NCBI GenBank assembly: GCA_003279585.1
Contig: QCHH01000004.1
Coordinates: 28,924-92,923, forward strand
Length of the DNA: 64,000 bases
From: Prochlorococcus sp. AG-402-A08
GTDB lineage: Bacteria; Cyanobacteriota; Cyanobacteriia; PCC-6307; Cyanobiaceae
Reading direction: 5' to 3'
In this document: one piece after another, positions 17,002 to 24,521 of the stretch
Position numbering within the stretch: position 1 is the stretch's first letter
Layout: each line of letters starts with the position of its first letter
Made by a program: the position numbers and the translations under genes
Notes under the pieces: generated by a model
What the model saw: only the letters and a program-made list of their open reading frames with translations
Told to the model about the DNA's origin: nothing
Databases searched by the model: none

Positions 17002-17188
17002 ATCAACACCAGAATTTATAACCTACGAAGTTATGGCTATAGAACTTAAAAACAAAGTTTAATTATCTTCAATAGGAACAACAAACATAAAAGAATTCTT
17101 TGGATGACTTTTTTATATAGGTAACCGAACCAACCATTCTCTCGATAAAGAAATATTTAACGCATGATTAAATTATTGAATTTGAACC

Positions 17189-17317
17189 ATGTCCGAAGAT
17201 ACAAAATCTAAAATCAGAATTTTTCTTCCATTTAGTTGGTTCATTCCCGCTCTCATATCTTTTGGAGTGATTAATTTCCACCAACTTTCTGCAGGCATCT
17301 CACCCATATCCATTTAG
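17189..17317 (+). CDS. 42-residue membrane peptide
   Basis: MSEDTKSKIRIFLPFSWFIP then a hydrophobic stretch (ALISFGVINFHQLSAGI). Starts a run of three close same-strand small genes (17189, 17322, 17456). Single membrane segment; function unknown. Confidence 0.5.
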   Translation: MSEDTKSKIRIFLPFSWFIPALISFGVINFHQLSAGISPISI

Positions 17318-17321
17318 AACA

Positions 17322-17456
17322 ATGTCATCACATATTCCTGAATTCTACGAATCAATAGTTGAAGCTTCCGCTAGAGGAGAATTGTGGGGACTTGATCAAT
17401 TTTCAAACAACATTAATCAACTTGAAATCAACTTTGATCCATCTGTTTATAAATAA
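17322..17456 (+). CDS. 44-residue soluble peptide
   Basis: MSSHIPEFYESIVEASARGE, then LWGLDQFSNNINQLEINFDP. Acidic and soluble. Its TAA overlaps the next ATG (TAATG at 17454-17458), so translation is likely coupled. Not recognised. Confidence 0.55.
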   Translation: MSSHIPEFYESIVEASARGELWGLDQFSNNINQLEINFDPSVYK

Positions 17457-17596
17457 TGTATAACTTCAATAAAATAAATCCTCTAAACCAAGAAGATAGG
17501 GAGTTACTTTCTGATTTAAAAACTACCTTTGACATTGGGACTCAAACTATCATTGGACAAGATGAAGATGAGATAGTTGATGATCTCATTGACTAA
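17456..17596 (+). CDS. 46-residue acidic peptide
   Basis: MYNFNKINPLNQEDRELLSD and a strongly acidic end (GQDEDEIVDDLID). Coupled start (TAATG). Last of the 17189-17596 small-gene run. Function unknown. Confidence 0.55.
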   Translation: MYNFNKINPLNQEDRELLSDLKTTFDIGTQTIIGQDEDEIVDDLID

Positions 17597-17738
17597 ATGA
17601 CTTAATATAATGAAGATCTATAAATAGAATTAATTTCAATATAAAATTGTTGGATCTGGTAATTTTATTTTTTAATACGATCGAATGTTGGAACTTATTA
17701 AAACTATTAAAACTAAAGAAAGTTAAAAAAGAAAAATA

Positions 17739-17984
17739 TCAACTATTAATTTTTTGCCAAATAATTTCAGCATCTCTAAAAAGGTAAATAGCTTCTTTCC
17801 TGCCAACGGCTCTTTCAGCATCATTCATTAACTTAATATACCTCTCTCTCAAAAGCTGCTTTTCCATGACAACTTTGGTAAACATATGAAGTTTTTCATG
17901 TCGATCTTCAACTTTGCTTTTGGCTACATTCTTTGTGAAGCCATTCGGGTATGTAGCTTTTACCCGAACGTTGTGCCTACTCAT
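17739..17984 (-). CDS. YxxLMxDA..IW family small protein (copy 1)
   Basis: 81 residues. The second half, ERYIKLMNDAERAVGRKEAI..FRDAEIIWQ, recurs in the products at 29481 (LRYVQLMRDAHLTLGSKNAN.LIKEAEAIWEQ) and 24902 (LLKMKNAEGRNEYM.LAREANLIWHQ). A helical family of unknown role with variable basic N-termini. Its start abuts the stop of the upstream gene at 17985. Confidence 0.7.
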   Translation of the reverse strand: MSRHNVRVKATYPNGFTKNVAKSKVEDRHEKLHMFTKVVMEKQLLRERYIKLMNDAERAVGRKEAIYLFRDAEIIWQKINS

Positions 17985-18212
17985 TTACTCAAATCTTGGT
18001 TTCTGATTTATCACTTGTACATTCTGAAAAGGGAACTCATCAAACGCGTGTAGGGTTAACCTCCAATTTTTATTAAAGGAGGAGGTTTTACCAACTTCGA
18101 TTCCATAGTCTCTCGCAAGTTCAATTAACTCTTGCATTGACAAGTCAACTAGATAACTTCGAATACATTGATAAGCATTAAAGCTCTCAATACTTTTTCT
18201 CTCATTGAACAT
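17985..18212 (-). CDS. 75-residue hypothetical protein
   Basis: MFNERKSIESFNAYQCIRSY, then VDLSMQELIELARDYGIEVG, a helix-turn like pattern, and an aromatic end. Directly abuts the downstream YxxLMxDA gene, so the pair is one transcription unit. The LSMQELIELARDYGI segment resembles SAP-like or small DNA-binding helices but this is not established. Confidence 0.65.
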   Translation of the reverse strand: MFNERKSIESFNAYQCIRSYLVDLSMQELIELARDYGIEVGKTSSFNKNWRLTLHAFDEFPFQNVQVINQKPRFE

Positions 18213-18399
18213 TGCACGAGAGATTCTTAGAGCTAAGGCTTCTTTAGTGAAGAGTGCACAAAAACAACTAATTAATACTATTCAACTTCTGGATATGTTT
18301 GTGTACAAATCATCTTAAGAAAACAAAAAAAAGATCAATCTAGTTGCACTCAAGGTCACACTCTGCAAATTGACCTTTTAATATTTAAATAAAATAACT

Positions 18400-18612
18400 A
18401 TGACAGAAGTAAAGAAAAACAAAAAACTTGGATTTATCCCAAAAACGTCAAAGACTTCAGAGAAAAAAGAGGTGATTAAAGAGCCCAAAGGAAGACTTAT
18501 TTCCTGGTCTCCCTGGCCTCCTGCTAATTTCAAAACTCGTTACCCAGCATTCCCTTTAGTTACGACTGTTTTGATTTTAATAATTATACGCTGGCTAACC
18601 TTGGCTAATTAG
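18400..18612 (+). CDS. 70-residue C-tail membrane protein
   Basis: Very basic N-terminus (MTEVKKNKKLGFIPKTSKTS), a SWSPWPPANFKTRYPAFP segment and a C-terminal membrane helix (LVTTVLILIIIRWLTLA). Tail-anchored topology likely. Not recognised. Confidence 0.65.
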   Translation: MTEVKKNKKLGFIPKTSKTSEKKEVIKEPKGRLISWSPWPPANFKTRYPAFPLVTTVLILIIIRWLTLAN

Positions 18613-18662
18613 CTTAATTAAGTACTTGTAAATGTGAAATGTTATATGAAGAAAGTTGTTTT

Positions 18663-18845
18663 TCAAAAATGAAAATAGGGTATTTCTTTTGGGGGGGCTA
18701 GACGCGTAGAACAGATACCAAATTGCAAGCACTCAATCACATCATCATCATATTTTGGCTTGTAATTAGAAAACAATTCAGACATTTCATTTTCTTGAAT
18801 GGAAACCCCAGAAAAATTTCGAAATAATTGCTTTGAGAATGGCAT
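18663..18845 (-). CDS. CLQFGICS-family peptide (copy 1)
   Basis: 60 residues from ATG 18845 (MPFSKQLFRNFSG...). The C-terminal ECLQFGICSTRLAPPKEIPY matches the ends of the products at 20171 (ECLQFGICSIQAQSPRPEEL) and 20745 (ECLQFGICSYQTQPQRVNVY), while the N-termini differ. The invariant core holds two Cys five residues apart. A TATAAATACTTGAGTGTT box lies about 65-85 nt upstream. Soluble; function unknown. Confidence 0.75.
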   Translation of the reverse strand: MPFSKQLFRNFSGVSIQENEMSELFSNYKPKYDDDVIECLQFGICSTRLAPPKEIPYFHF

Positions 18846-18910
18846 GATTAGACATCTAAACAACCTGCTTAATTTCTACTCATATTGATTAAAGAAATCT
18901 ATAGGGAGGA

Positions 18911-18930
18911 ACACTCAAGTATTTATACAG
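18911..18930 (-). promoter_or_regulatory. TATAAATACTTGAGTG box upstream of CLQFGICS copy 1
   Basis: Read on the minus strand: tgtataaatacttgagtgtt. The same box, with small changes, precedes both other family members (20086 and 20664). Position and sequence conservation suggest a shared promoter or operator; the TATAAATA core would be the -10 region. Confidence 0.6.
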
Positions 18931-18945
18931 TCACGGAAAACATAT

Positions 18946-19057
18946 TCAATACACAGAGACAATTGTCGAAGGATTAGCTAGTGCTTTCCTTGAAGAGATT
19001 GATTTAATAATAGGAGGCAACTTTTTCTCAATGCTTTACTTTGGATTATCTCGATAA
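18946..19057 (+). pseudogene. possible gene remnant without a start
   Basis: A plus-strand frame reading HGKHIQYTETIVEGLASAFL, EEIDLIIGGNFFSMLYFGLS lacks any in-frame start and ends at TAA near 19057. Protein-like but unidentified; it may be the tail of a decayed gene. Confidence 0.3.
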
Positions 19058-19068
19058 TAAAAGTTCCA

Positions 19069-19320
19069 TTATTTTGATTTTTGTATTTGACTAAAGCCAT
19101 CCGGAGACTGAAGATAAGAAGTTTGGCCTAAATAGGGATCGTCTCCAAGAAGATCATTCATTTGCGTTTCTGTGATTTGCCTAGGAGCTTGAACGATTTC
19201 AGCAGGGTTTGACTCTACAAGCGATGAATCTATTTCATCTGCATTAAGAGCCCCAGGACAAGAAATCAAAAGAACTCCAAGAAAAAAAGAAAAGATTCGA
19301 ATTAGCAATGATTCACTCAT
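19069..19320 (-). CDS. secreted LNDLFGEE-family protein (copy 1)
   Basis: 83 residues with a signal peptide (residues 1-27, cleavage near NADE) and the ending ITETQMNDLLGDDPYLGQTSY. The same layout (signal peptide, acidic linker, LTEKQLNDLFGEEMYIGETDW) is in the product at 50390 and in the broken gene at 51542. A family of exported small acidic proteins, function unknown. Confidence 0.72.
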   Translation of the reverse strand: MSESLLIRIFSFFLGVLLISCPGALNADEIDSSLVESNPAEIVQAPRQITETQMNDLLGDDPYLGQTSYLQSPDGFSQIQKSK

Positions 19321-19331
19321 TTTCTTAAAAA

Positions 19332-19487
19332 TTACCTATCAGAAGAATCGGAACTATCAACTTGCTCAACCGTCTCATCTTGACTTGCTTTTTTCTTGTT
19401 AGATGAAGAGCATCCACCTTCACCCCAAGCCAAAACAGGAGCTGTCGTAAAATAAAGAGCAAATACTAAAGGTAGAATTTTATTCAT
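19332..19487 (-). CDS. secreted WGEGGCSSS-family peptide (copy 1)
   Basis: 51 residues: signal peptide MNKILPLVFALYFTTAPVLA, then WGEGGCSSSNKKKASQ and an acidic Ser-rich tail. The frameshifted gene at 48111-48258 encodes the same pattern (GWGERGCSSSKDK). One cysteine only, so it might dimerise or bind a ligand outside the cytoplasm. Lies between two other exported or anchored small proteins on the same strand. Confidence 0.7.
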   Translation of the reverse strand: MNKILPLVFALYFTTAPVLAWGEGGCSSSNKKKASQDETVEQVDSSDSSDR

Positions 19488-19545
19488 AAGAAAAATTAGA
19501 AGCAAAGCAATATTAGAGCCTTTTAAGGAAGTTCGTTTAACCGAC

Positions 19546-20010
19546 TTAATTCATGTCCATTCCTATTTCCATTTCATTCATAGAAACCTCACTCTGATCA
19601 AGATCTAATGGTCCCACACTAATTTCAGGCAAATTTTCTTCACTTACTTCAGGGAAGGATGGTTCAATAACTATCCCGAGAGGATTATCACCATTGTCTT
19701 CTAGAATTGACGGCTCATCTAAAAGAGACTTGTCTTCTTCGTCTGTCAGCAATTCTGATTCTGTTAAAAGATTATTATCTTCACTAGCTACTCTTATACT
19801 TTTATCCTTTATTAGTAATTTCGAAAGATCGACAACGTCTATGATTACTGACTTCTGACTTGTATACATATCTTGTATTACATTAATTATTTCACCAGAT
19901 TTTGTGGGTTGGGAAATAAAAGCGAAACAAGTCCAGCCAGCCAGAATAATTGAGATTAAGACAATAGAAATAAAAGCAGAAAACATTGCTCTTATTATTG
20001 TTTTGATCAT
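19546..20010 (-). CDS. membrane-anchored acidic protein
   Basis: 154 residues: one N-terminal membrane helix (SAFISIVLISIILAGWTCFA), then a long, strongly acidic, low-complexity region rich in Glu, Asp and Leu (for example ESELLTDEEDKSLLDEPSIL). Probably anchored with the acidic part outside. Heads a same-strand group with 19332 and 19069. Function unknown. Confidence 0.72.
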   Translation of the reverse strand: MIKTIIRAMFSAFISIVLISIILAGWTCFAFISQPTKSGEIINVIQDMYTSQKSVIIDVVDLSKLLIKDKSIRVASEDNNLLTESELLTDEEDKSLLDEPSILEDNGDNPLGIVIEPSFPEVSEENLPEISVGPLDLDQSEVSMNEMEIGMDMN

Positions 20011-20080
20011 TCGGTAACATTAGATATTGTTAAATCTAGGCAAATCATTTGATACTTAAAACTGACTCTTCACACCCTGT

Positions 20081-20112
20081 AAAGGCGTATAAATACTTTG
20101 GGGTTTACTCTC
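20081..20112 (+). promoter_or_regulatory. TATAAATACTTTGGGGTTTA box of CLQFGICS copy 2
   Basis: aaaggcgtataaatacttt then ggggtttactctctagg. About 32 nt align with the region upstream of copy 3 at 20661-20692 (aaaggaataaatacttgag, tgtttattctctatg). Lies 60-85 nt before the ATG at 20171. Confidence 0.6.
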
Positions 20113-20170
20113 TAGGTTTTTGCTGCCCGATTAGGTTAGAAATGTTTAAGGATATTTAGGGAGCTTAATT

Positions 20171-20338
20171 ATGTTTTTAAATCCATTCAAACTTTTAATT
20201 CACAATATTCGAGCATTATTACCTACTAATAATCAAACAGAAAAGCAACAAAAAGATGAGGAACAGGAATGCTTACAGTTTGGGATATGTAGTATCCAAG
20301 CTCAATCACCTAGACCAGAAGAGTTGTATTTTGGATGA
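20171..20338 (+). CDS. CLQFGICS-family peptide (copy 2)
   Basis: 55 residues. N-terminus MFLNPFKLLIHNIRALLPTN, an acidic Gln-rich middle, then ECLQFGICSIQAQSPRPEEL. Only the C-terminal core and the upstream promoter box are conserved with copies at 18663 and 20745. Ribosome site agggagct. Soluble or peripheral; the amphipathic N-terminus could bind a membrane. Unknown function. Confidence 0.75.
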   Translation: MFLNPFKLLIHNIRALLPTNNQTEKQQKDEEQECLQFGICSIQAQSPRPEELYFG

Positions 20339-20352
20339 AAATAAATACAGAA

Positions 20353-20493
20353 CTATGCCACTTCAGGAATATTTTCAATAAATTCATCTAATTCTTGAAA
20401 TTTTCGTTGCAAATAAATGATCTTTTTGGTTTCCGTCATTTCTTCAGAATAAAATTTTACTGGCAAATGAGAAAGCAGGTTATCACCACTCAT
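20353..20493 (-). CDS. small protein, MSGDNLL family (copy 2)
   Basis: 46 residues, MSGDNLLSHLPVKFYSEEMT then TETKKIIYLQRKFQELDEFI. Matches the N-terminal half of the 56-residue protein at 1199. It converges with the CLQFGICS gene. Soluble, helical second half. Function unknown. Confidence 0.68.
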   Translation of the reverse strand: MSGDNLLSHLPVKFYSEEMTETKKIIYLQRKFQELDEFIENIPEVA

Positions 20494-20660
20494 CAATCAA
20501 GTTCCACTTAATTTTCAATCTATTTAACCTAATAATCTAAAAAAGCCAATCTCTACAACTATTAAAATGTTGTATGCCTCACTTAAAATCCTCCCGGAAT
20601 TTAAATCGAAATAAGTTATTCAAAATGTACAGATCTTGAGAGACTAACTATTGACTATTG

Positions 20661-20692
20661 AAAGGAATAAATACTTGAGTGTTTATTCTCTA
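20661..20692 (+). promoter_or_regulatory. AATAAATACTTGAGTGTTTA box of CLQFGICS copy 3
   Basis: aaaggaataaatacttgag then tgtttattctctatg, the counterpart of the boxes at 18911 and 20081. About 65-85 nt upstream of the start at 20745. Confidence 0.6.
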
Positions 20693-20744
20693 TGTATCAT
20701 TCACCCCATAGGAGTAGAAATAAATTGTGGATCTTTGACCTCCT

Positions 20745-20957
20745 ATGTCCTTCGGAAATCGCTTTGCTCAATTGACTACAGAGGCGGCAGAAAATGCAGC
20801 TCGACTTGTTCTTAGTCAACTATCTGAAAGAATAAGTTTTTCAAAGCATCCATCAAACAATGATGAAGAAATGGAGTGTTTGCAATTTGGCATCTGTTCT
20901 TATCAAACTCAACCACAAAGAGTAAATGTCTATGGTTTCTCAAATGAAATACATTGA
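20745..20957 (+). CDS. CLQFGICS-family peptide (copy 3)
   Basis: 70 residues. MSFGNRFAQLTTEAAENAAR and an alanine-rich helix lead to a polar linker and ECLQFGICSYQTQPQRVNVY. The N-terminal region differs from the other copies. A good ribosome site is not obvious (gacctcct), but the promoter box and core are conserved. Same strand and only 0.4 kb after copy 2. Confidence 0.75.
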   Translation: MSFGNRFAQLTTEAAENAARLVLSQLSERISFSKHPSNNDEEMECLQFGICSYQTQPQRVNVYGFSNEIH

Positions 20958-21021
20958 ACTAATTCTAATATTTTCGTCATTATCATTGACGTTTTTAGGT
21001 TTCTCTTTTCTCGCTATTTAA
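20944..21021 (+). CDS. possible 25-residue membrane peptide
   Basis: MKYIELILIFSSLSLTFLGF is one hydrophobic helix. It overlaps the last 14 nt of the CLQFGICS gene in another frame, which could allow coupled translation. Small size keeps confidence low. Confidence 0.35.
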   Translation: MKYIELILIFSSLSLTFLGFSFLAI

Positions 21022-21073
21022 GAAAGAGTAAACGTTATAAAAATATTAGAATTGCTTTTTATTGCTGCATAAA

Positions 21074-21406
21074 TCATTCATTATCAGAGTCCTCCAAAAG
21101 ATCAGAATATTCCGATAACTTTACTATCGGCAACTCAGATGCGCTATTAGTTGATCTCACTAACAAAGCAGTTAATTCTGCTGTCCTTTTGTTACTAACA
21201 ACATTACTACCATGAGCTGAAACTGCTGCTCCAGCGACAAGCGCAGAGATTGGCTTCCACCAATGTAAAGATTTTAAATCGTTCTTCTGAACCTCGGCCA
21301 GGAAAAAACCTACCCCAAACAAAATACCAAATACAGCTCCTGACCATTGGCATATTTCGGCGGAAATAGATGTACTTTTTTCGGCAGCATTAATTTGGTC
21401 TTCCAT
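21074..21406 (-). CDS. two-span membrane protein with YSDLLEDS tail
   Basis: 110 residues: polar N-terminus MEDQINAAEKSTSISAEICQ, membrane segments GAVFGILFGVGFFLAEV and ISALVAGAAVSAHGS, and an acidic tail ending LSEYSDLLEDSDNE. The tail is shared with the 42-residue product at 21610 (ELYSNLLEDSEW), which ends the same way. Unknown function. Confidence 0.68.
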   Translation of the reverse strand: MEDQINAAEKSTSISAEICQWSGAVFGILFGVGFFLAEVQKNDLKSLHWWKPISALVAGAAVSAHGSNVVSNKRTAELTALLVRSTNSASELPIVKLSEYSDLLEDSDNE

Positions 21407-21609
21407 CAGGTAAAAATCGAAAGCTAAATTTGTGATTTCCTAATCTATATGAAAGCACTTTTCACATCTAATGAACATGAGTAATTAATCCAATACAAGT
21501 TAGCTGTATAAAATAAGGTTAAATAATGTCTAATAAAAAACAAGCAAAGATATTCCTAAAAAAGAAAATGATAATGAAAAAAATATCAAAAGTAGTTCAG
21601 TAGTTTTCA

Positions 21610-21738
21610 TTACCACTCAGAATCTTCCAAAAGATTTGAATATAGTTCATAGTTAAAGAAAATATCTTCTTCCAAAACTTCTTCCAGATCAACTCTTTTA
21701 AAGTAGGTCATGTCCATTAAAACATTTTTTACAATCAT
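21610..21738 (-). CDS. 42-residue acidic peptide with YSNLLEDS tail
   Basis: MIVKNVLMDMTYFKRVDLEE then VLEEDIFFNYELYSNLLEDS. Soluble. The C-terminal block is shared with the neighbouring membrane protein at 21074, suggesting a common binding or degradation tag, or a local duplication. Confidence 0.5.
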   Translation of the reverse strand: MIVKNVLMDMTYFKRVDLEEVLEEDIFFNYELYSNLLEDSEW

Positions 21739-21951
21739 CTAGTAAAAGAAACAAAAGCGTGAGTGAGTGGTATTCGGTTTACATGGTTCGGTTAAATTTA
21801 CTCATTGCTCTACTACATTCGACTTCAGCTAAGTTAAGGAAATAGATATGATGAAAATAATTTGCTTATCAACAGCATTATGATCGAGTAACATTTATAC
21901 TTTAAAAAAATTTGTTGTAATAATTTTTTCTTGTTAATTAATGCAAACTTA

Positions 21952-22254
21952 ATTAATACATTTGTAGTTTCCCGATCGAGAAGAACATATAAAGGGGTTG
22001 ACGTTTTTGCTCAATATTTTGCAAGTGCTTGCGAATAAGACAAGTTTGAAGGTTTCGAGGTCATTAAAAGAATTATTAATCCTGAAGGAGCCAATATATG
22101 GAGGGTTTTGAAAGCATACGATCAAAAGGTAGTTGGGAAATTGTTTCAGCTTTGATGTAAAGATTTTGGAAATAATGCTGAGGTCATTCCTGTTCTTACC
22201 GCTGGAGAATATCTTGCTGTTCATAAAGAGTTGGAACAGCAATCAAAGCTTTAA
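21952..22254 (+). pseudogene. decayed protein gene with two in-frame stops
   Basis: 101 consecutive codons read as protein (SRSRRTYKGVDVFAQYFASA, FEGFEVIKRIINPEGANIWR, NNAEVIPVLTAGEYLAVHKE) in one frame, interrupted by TAA after ASACE and TGA after KLFQL, and with no ATG in frame. Lack of indels suggests recent inactivation. The family is unknown to me. The minus-strand frame across it is a shadow. Confidence 0.65.
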
Positions 22255-22348
22255 CTCAGAGGGTTGGTTTAAACAAACCTTCCAAAATTTTACTCAAGGA
22301 AAAATTAAAAATTTCTCGTAGAAGTAATTTTTAATAGACACAAAAATC

Positions 22349-22522
22349 TTAACTCAAATGAAATACCTTATCGCTAAGTACAAAAATCAAAAGTCCGATT
22401 GAACTCATTGCAAGTAAAATTCCACCAAAAATAAGAGTATTACTTTTTTCAGGTTGTTGTTGTTCAAGAACTTTTTTAAAATTCTTGATATTTGATTTTT
22501 TTCTCTTATTTTTTTTACTCAT
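22349..22522 (-). CDS. 57-residue basic membrane protein
   Basis: Highly basic N-terminus (MSKKNKRKKSNIKNFKKVLE, then QQQPEKS), one membrane helix (TLIFGGILLAMSSIGLLIFV) and a short tail. Single-pass with a cytoplasmic basic part. Not recognised. Confidence 0.6.
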   Translation of the reverse strand: MSKKNKRKKSNIKNFKKVLEQQQPEKSNTLIFGGILLAMSSIGLLIFVLSDKVFHLS

Positions 22523-22844
22523 AACCTTCAGAGTTATTTTTTTGATGGAGTGAAACTATATATAAACACAATTCTGCATAGCTCCCACCTTTTCTTCTAA
22601 TACCAATATTGTTCACCAATTATTGATTTTTAGAAAATACACTACATTTCCTAATAATTTTGACTTGCTCCATTTTAACCACTAATTTCAGCAAATTCCT
22701 TTTAAAATTTTCTGGAAGTCCTCCTTTTAAGCGTTCTAAAATTTTGAGAACAGTGCTTCATTCAGAATTCTTACCAATGAAAGAAAAAAGTAAATTTTTT
22801 CTTTCCCCTGCTTAAGATCCCAAAGGTCCTCCTTCATACACGCC
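22523..22844. other. gene-free stretch
   Basis: About 320 bases, AT-rich, with no frame or hairpin that I can support. Confidence 0.45.
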
Positions 22845-23111
22845 TCAAAGTAGAGCTGGTATAAACAGTATTCTTAACATGCACCACAATAGTGCAATGC
22901 CTAAAAATGCTTCTGAGTAAGTACCACCAGCCTCTCCTGCGACGCCGAGAAAAAGATTATCGACTTGTCGAACTGAATACCACTGCGAAATACTATCCTT
23001 GGAGATGAAATCGGTTAGTCCAGAGCCCCCCCCCTCTGAAAGTGTTATTTGACAATTAGAAATCTCAAAAAATAAGTCGTCATTACTTAAGTGAATTGAC
23101 CAAGATCACAT
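22845..23111 (-). pseudogene. protein gene with nonsense codon 2, containing a 9-nt C-run
   Basis: From ATG at 23111 the next codon is TGA, after which 87 codons are open and protein-like: SWSIHLSNDDLFFEISNC, SEGGGSGLTDFISKDSISQW, VRQVDNLFLGVAGEAGGTYS, then a C-terminal membrane helix (FLGIALLWCMLRILFIPALL). Codons for the GGG residues contain a homopolymer of nine G (plus strand C, 23026-23034). Either the gene is recently inactivated or it uses another start. Family unknown. Confidence 0.5.
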
Positions 23112-23457
23112 AAAGCATAATTTAATTTAATTTCTAGCGATTAGATACAATAACCCTACAATCAGGAAAGGTGAGATTAACAGTTTTTACCATTTATTAC
23201 ATGAGTCGATGTCAATATATTTTTTTGCTTTTTGATATTACCCAACGTATTTAATTGGACAAACTAAAACACATAAAACTACTAAAGTAGTGTTTTCCCT
23301 CTCCCATTCGTCATTAGGAGGGTTTATGACTGTATATGTCGAGCAAAACTAGTTAAGTCTCTACACTCTCCTCATTCCAAGGAAAGAGAACCATAGCCTC
23401 TAACGCTTTCGAAAAGTATACAAAAAAACTATTACCTCACATACACACAAATTTTCA

Positions 23458-23592
23458 ATGTTTAAAATCTTCCGAACAAAGTGGTTTAGATCCGCACCTG
23501 TTGTTGCAACACTATGGCTTTCAAGCACATCCATCATACTTATTGGAGTAAATAGCTATTTCCCTGACTATTTATTCATGCCCATAAGTTGA
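23458..23592 (+). CDS. psaJ: PsaJ-like photosystem I subunit IX, divergent
   Basis: 44 residues: [20 protein letters not shown] then a membrane helix and [13 protein letters not shown]. Length, the K..RSAPV.A..W start and the FPD.LF.P end match PsaJ, a single-helix photosystem I subunit. Two residues that usually bind chlorophyll are changed: the Glu before N..FPD is Gly ([10 protein letters not shown]) and the His of FHP is Met (FMP). PsaJ is normally next to psaF; here it stands alone, so it may be a second, specialised or decaying copy. Confidence 0.7.
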   Translation: MFKIFRTKWFRSAPVVATLWLSSTSIILIGVNSYFPDYLFMPIS

Positions 23593-23859
23593 TCTAGGGT
23601 TGGATCTAAAACAAATGATTACGTAATTAAATCTATAACTCACGATAATGAGCATATATAATTCCTAGCAAATAATTCAATAAAATAGGTAGATTTAATT
23701 TCTTTAATAGTTCTGATGAAAACTGAGATTAGTGATTAACGACGGTGTGCAGTCACTTTCATATCCAATGGTGACCAGCATTCACAATAACTTTTGCTAA
23801 GCCAGTATTCCGAATTCAATAATTTCATATAAGTTTTGGCTGAACAATAAAAAATCAAA

Positions 23860-24030
23860 ATGCAAATTACTCCTCTAGCATTAGCTTTCTCAGAGTGGGG
23901 AATTGGAAGGTTCCCATTAGATTTAATTATTTTCCTATCTATAGTATTTATTTTTGCTTTGCCAGCGGGTATAAATCGAAAAAAGATTTTTGTTAAGGGT
24001 GATGCATTTACTACTAGGTTGAAAAGCTAG
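23860..24030 (+). CDS. 56-residue membrane peptide
   Basis: MQITPLALAFSEWGIGRFPL, then a membrane helix DLIIFLSIVFIFALPAGI and a basic tail (NRKKIFVKGDAFTTRLKS). Single-pass. Follows psaJ by 270 nt on the same strand. No photosystem subunit match that I can defend. Confidence 0.55.
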   Translation: MQITPLALAFSEWGIGRFPLDLIIFLSIVFIFALPAGINRKKIFVKGDAFTTRLKS

Positions 24031-24074
24031 TAAGGATACGATCATTGTCCTATCAATTCAGTAAGAATAAAAAC

Positions 24075-24236
24075 TTAGATAGTGGTCATGTAAGCAAGAA
24101 AACCAATAGGGACAAAAAGTAAGGCAGCGATAGTAAAACGGACAAATTTCCCTGTACCTGAATCTCTTGAATAATCAGTGAAATGCTTAGGACTATTCCA
24201 CTCGGACCAGTTTTTAGGTCTTTTAGATGAAGTCAT
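24075..24236 (-). CDS. NWSEWN-family membrane protein (copy 1)
   Basis: 53 residues from ATG 24236: MTSSKRPKNWSEWNSPKHFT, DYSRDSGTGKFVRFTIAALL and FVPIGFLAYMTTI. The product at 31303 is almost the same (MTSSNNSPKNWSEWNNTKHF, STGKNFFFTIAALLFVPVGL). Cytoplasmic polar half and one membrane helix near the C-terminus. Conservation of both halves argues for function. Unknown role. Confidence 0.78.
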   Translation of the reverse strand: MTSSKRPKNWSEWNSPKHFTDYSRDSGTGKFVRFTIAALLFVPIGFLAYMTTI

Positions 24237-24434
24237 TTTTTGATGATTAAATTGCGTGATAAGCAACGGCTAAGAAAAGGGCCTTGCCTTATTCATTAAC
24301 AAACCATAAAAACAACATTCTTTAAACGTAGTTCGGTCGAGGTAGTGCTAACCCTAGAGATGACTTCATTTTATTAAGACTGGACTTTCCTCAAAAGTGT
24401 ATCGACTCACTAGACCTGCCATTTATTGTTATTT

Positions 24435-24521
24435 TTATTGACCATGACAAATACATTTACCACCCTTCCAGGCAGAGCATTTTTTCTTTTTGCACTTCTT
24501 CTTTTTCTTCTTATCTCCCAT
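24435..24521 (-). CDS. 28-residue Lys/Cys-rich mini-protein
   Basis: MGDKKKKKKCKKKKCSAWKG then GKCICHGQ. Thirteen lysines and four cysteines (C-x4-C, then C-x-C) plus a terminal His; in spacing it recalls a tiny zinc knuckle or SEC-C-like tail. It has an ATG and a closing stop but no strong ribosome site was identified. Could bind nucleic acid or metal. Function unknown. Confidence 0.5.
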   Translation of the reverse strand: MGDKKKKKKCKKKKCSAWKGGKCICHGQ

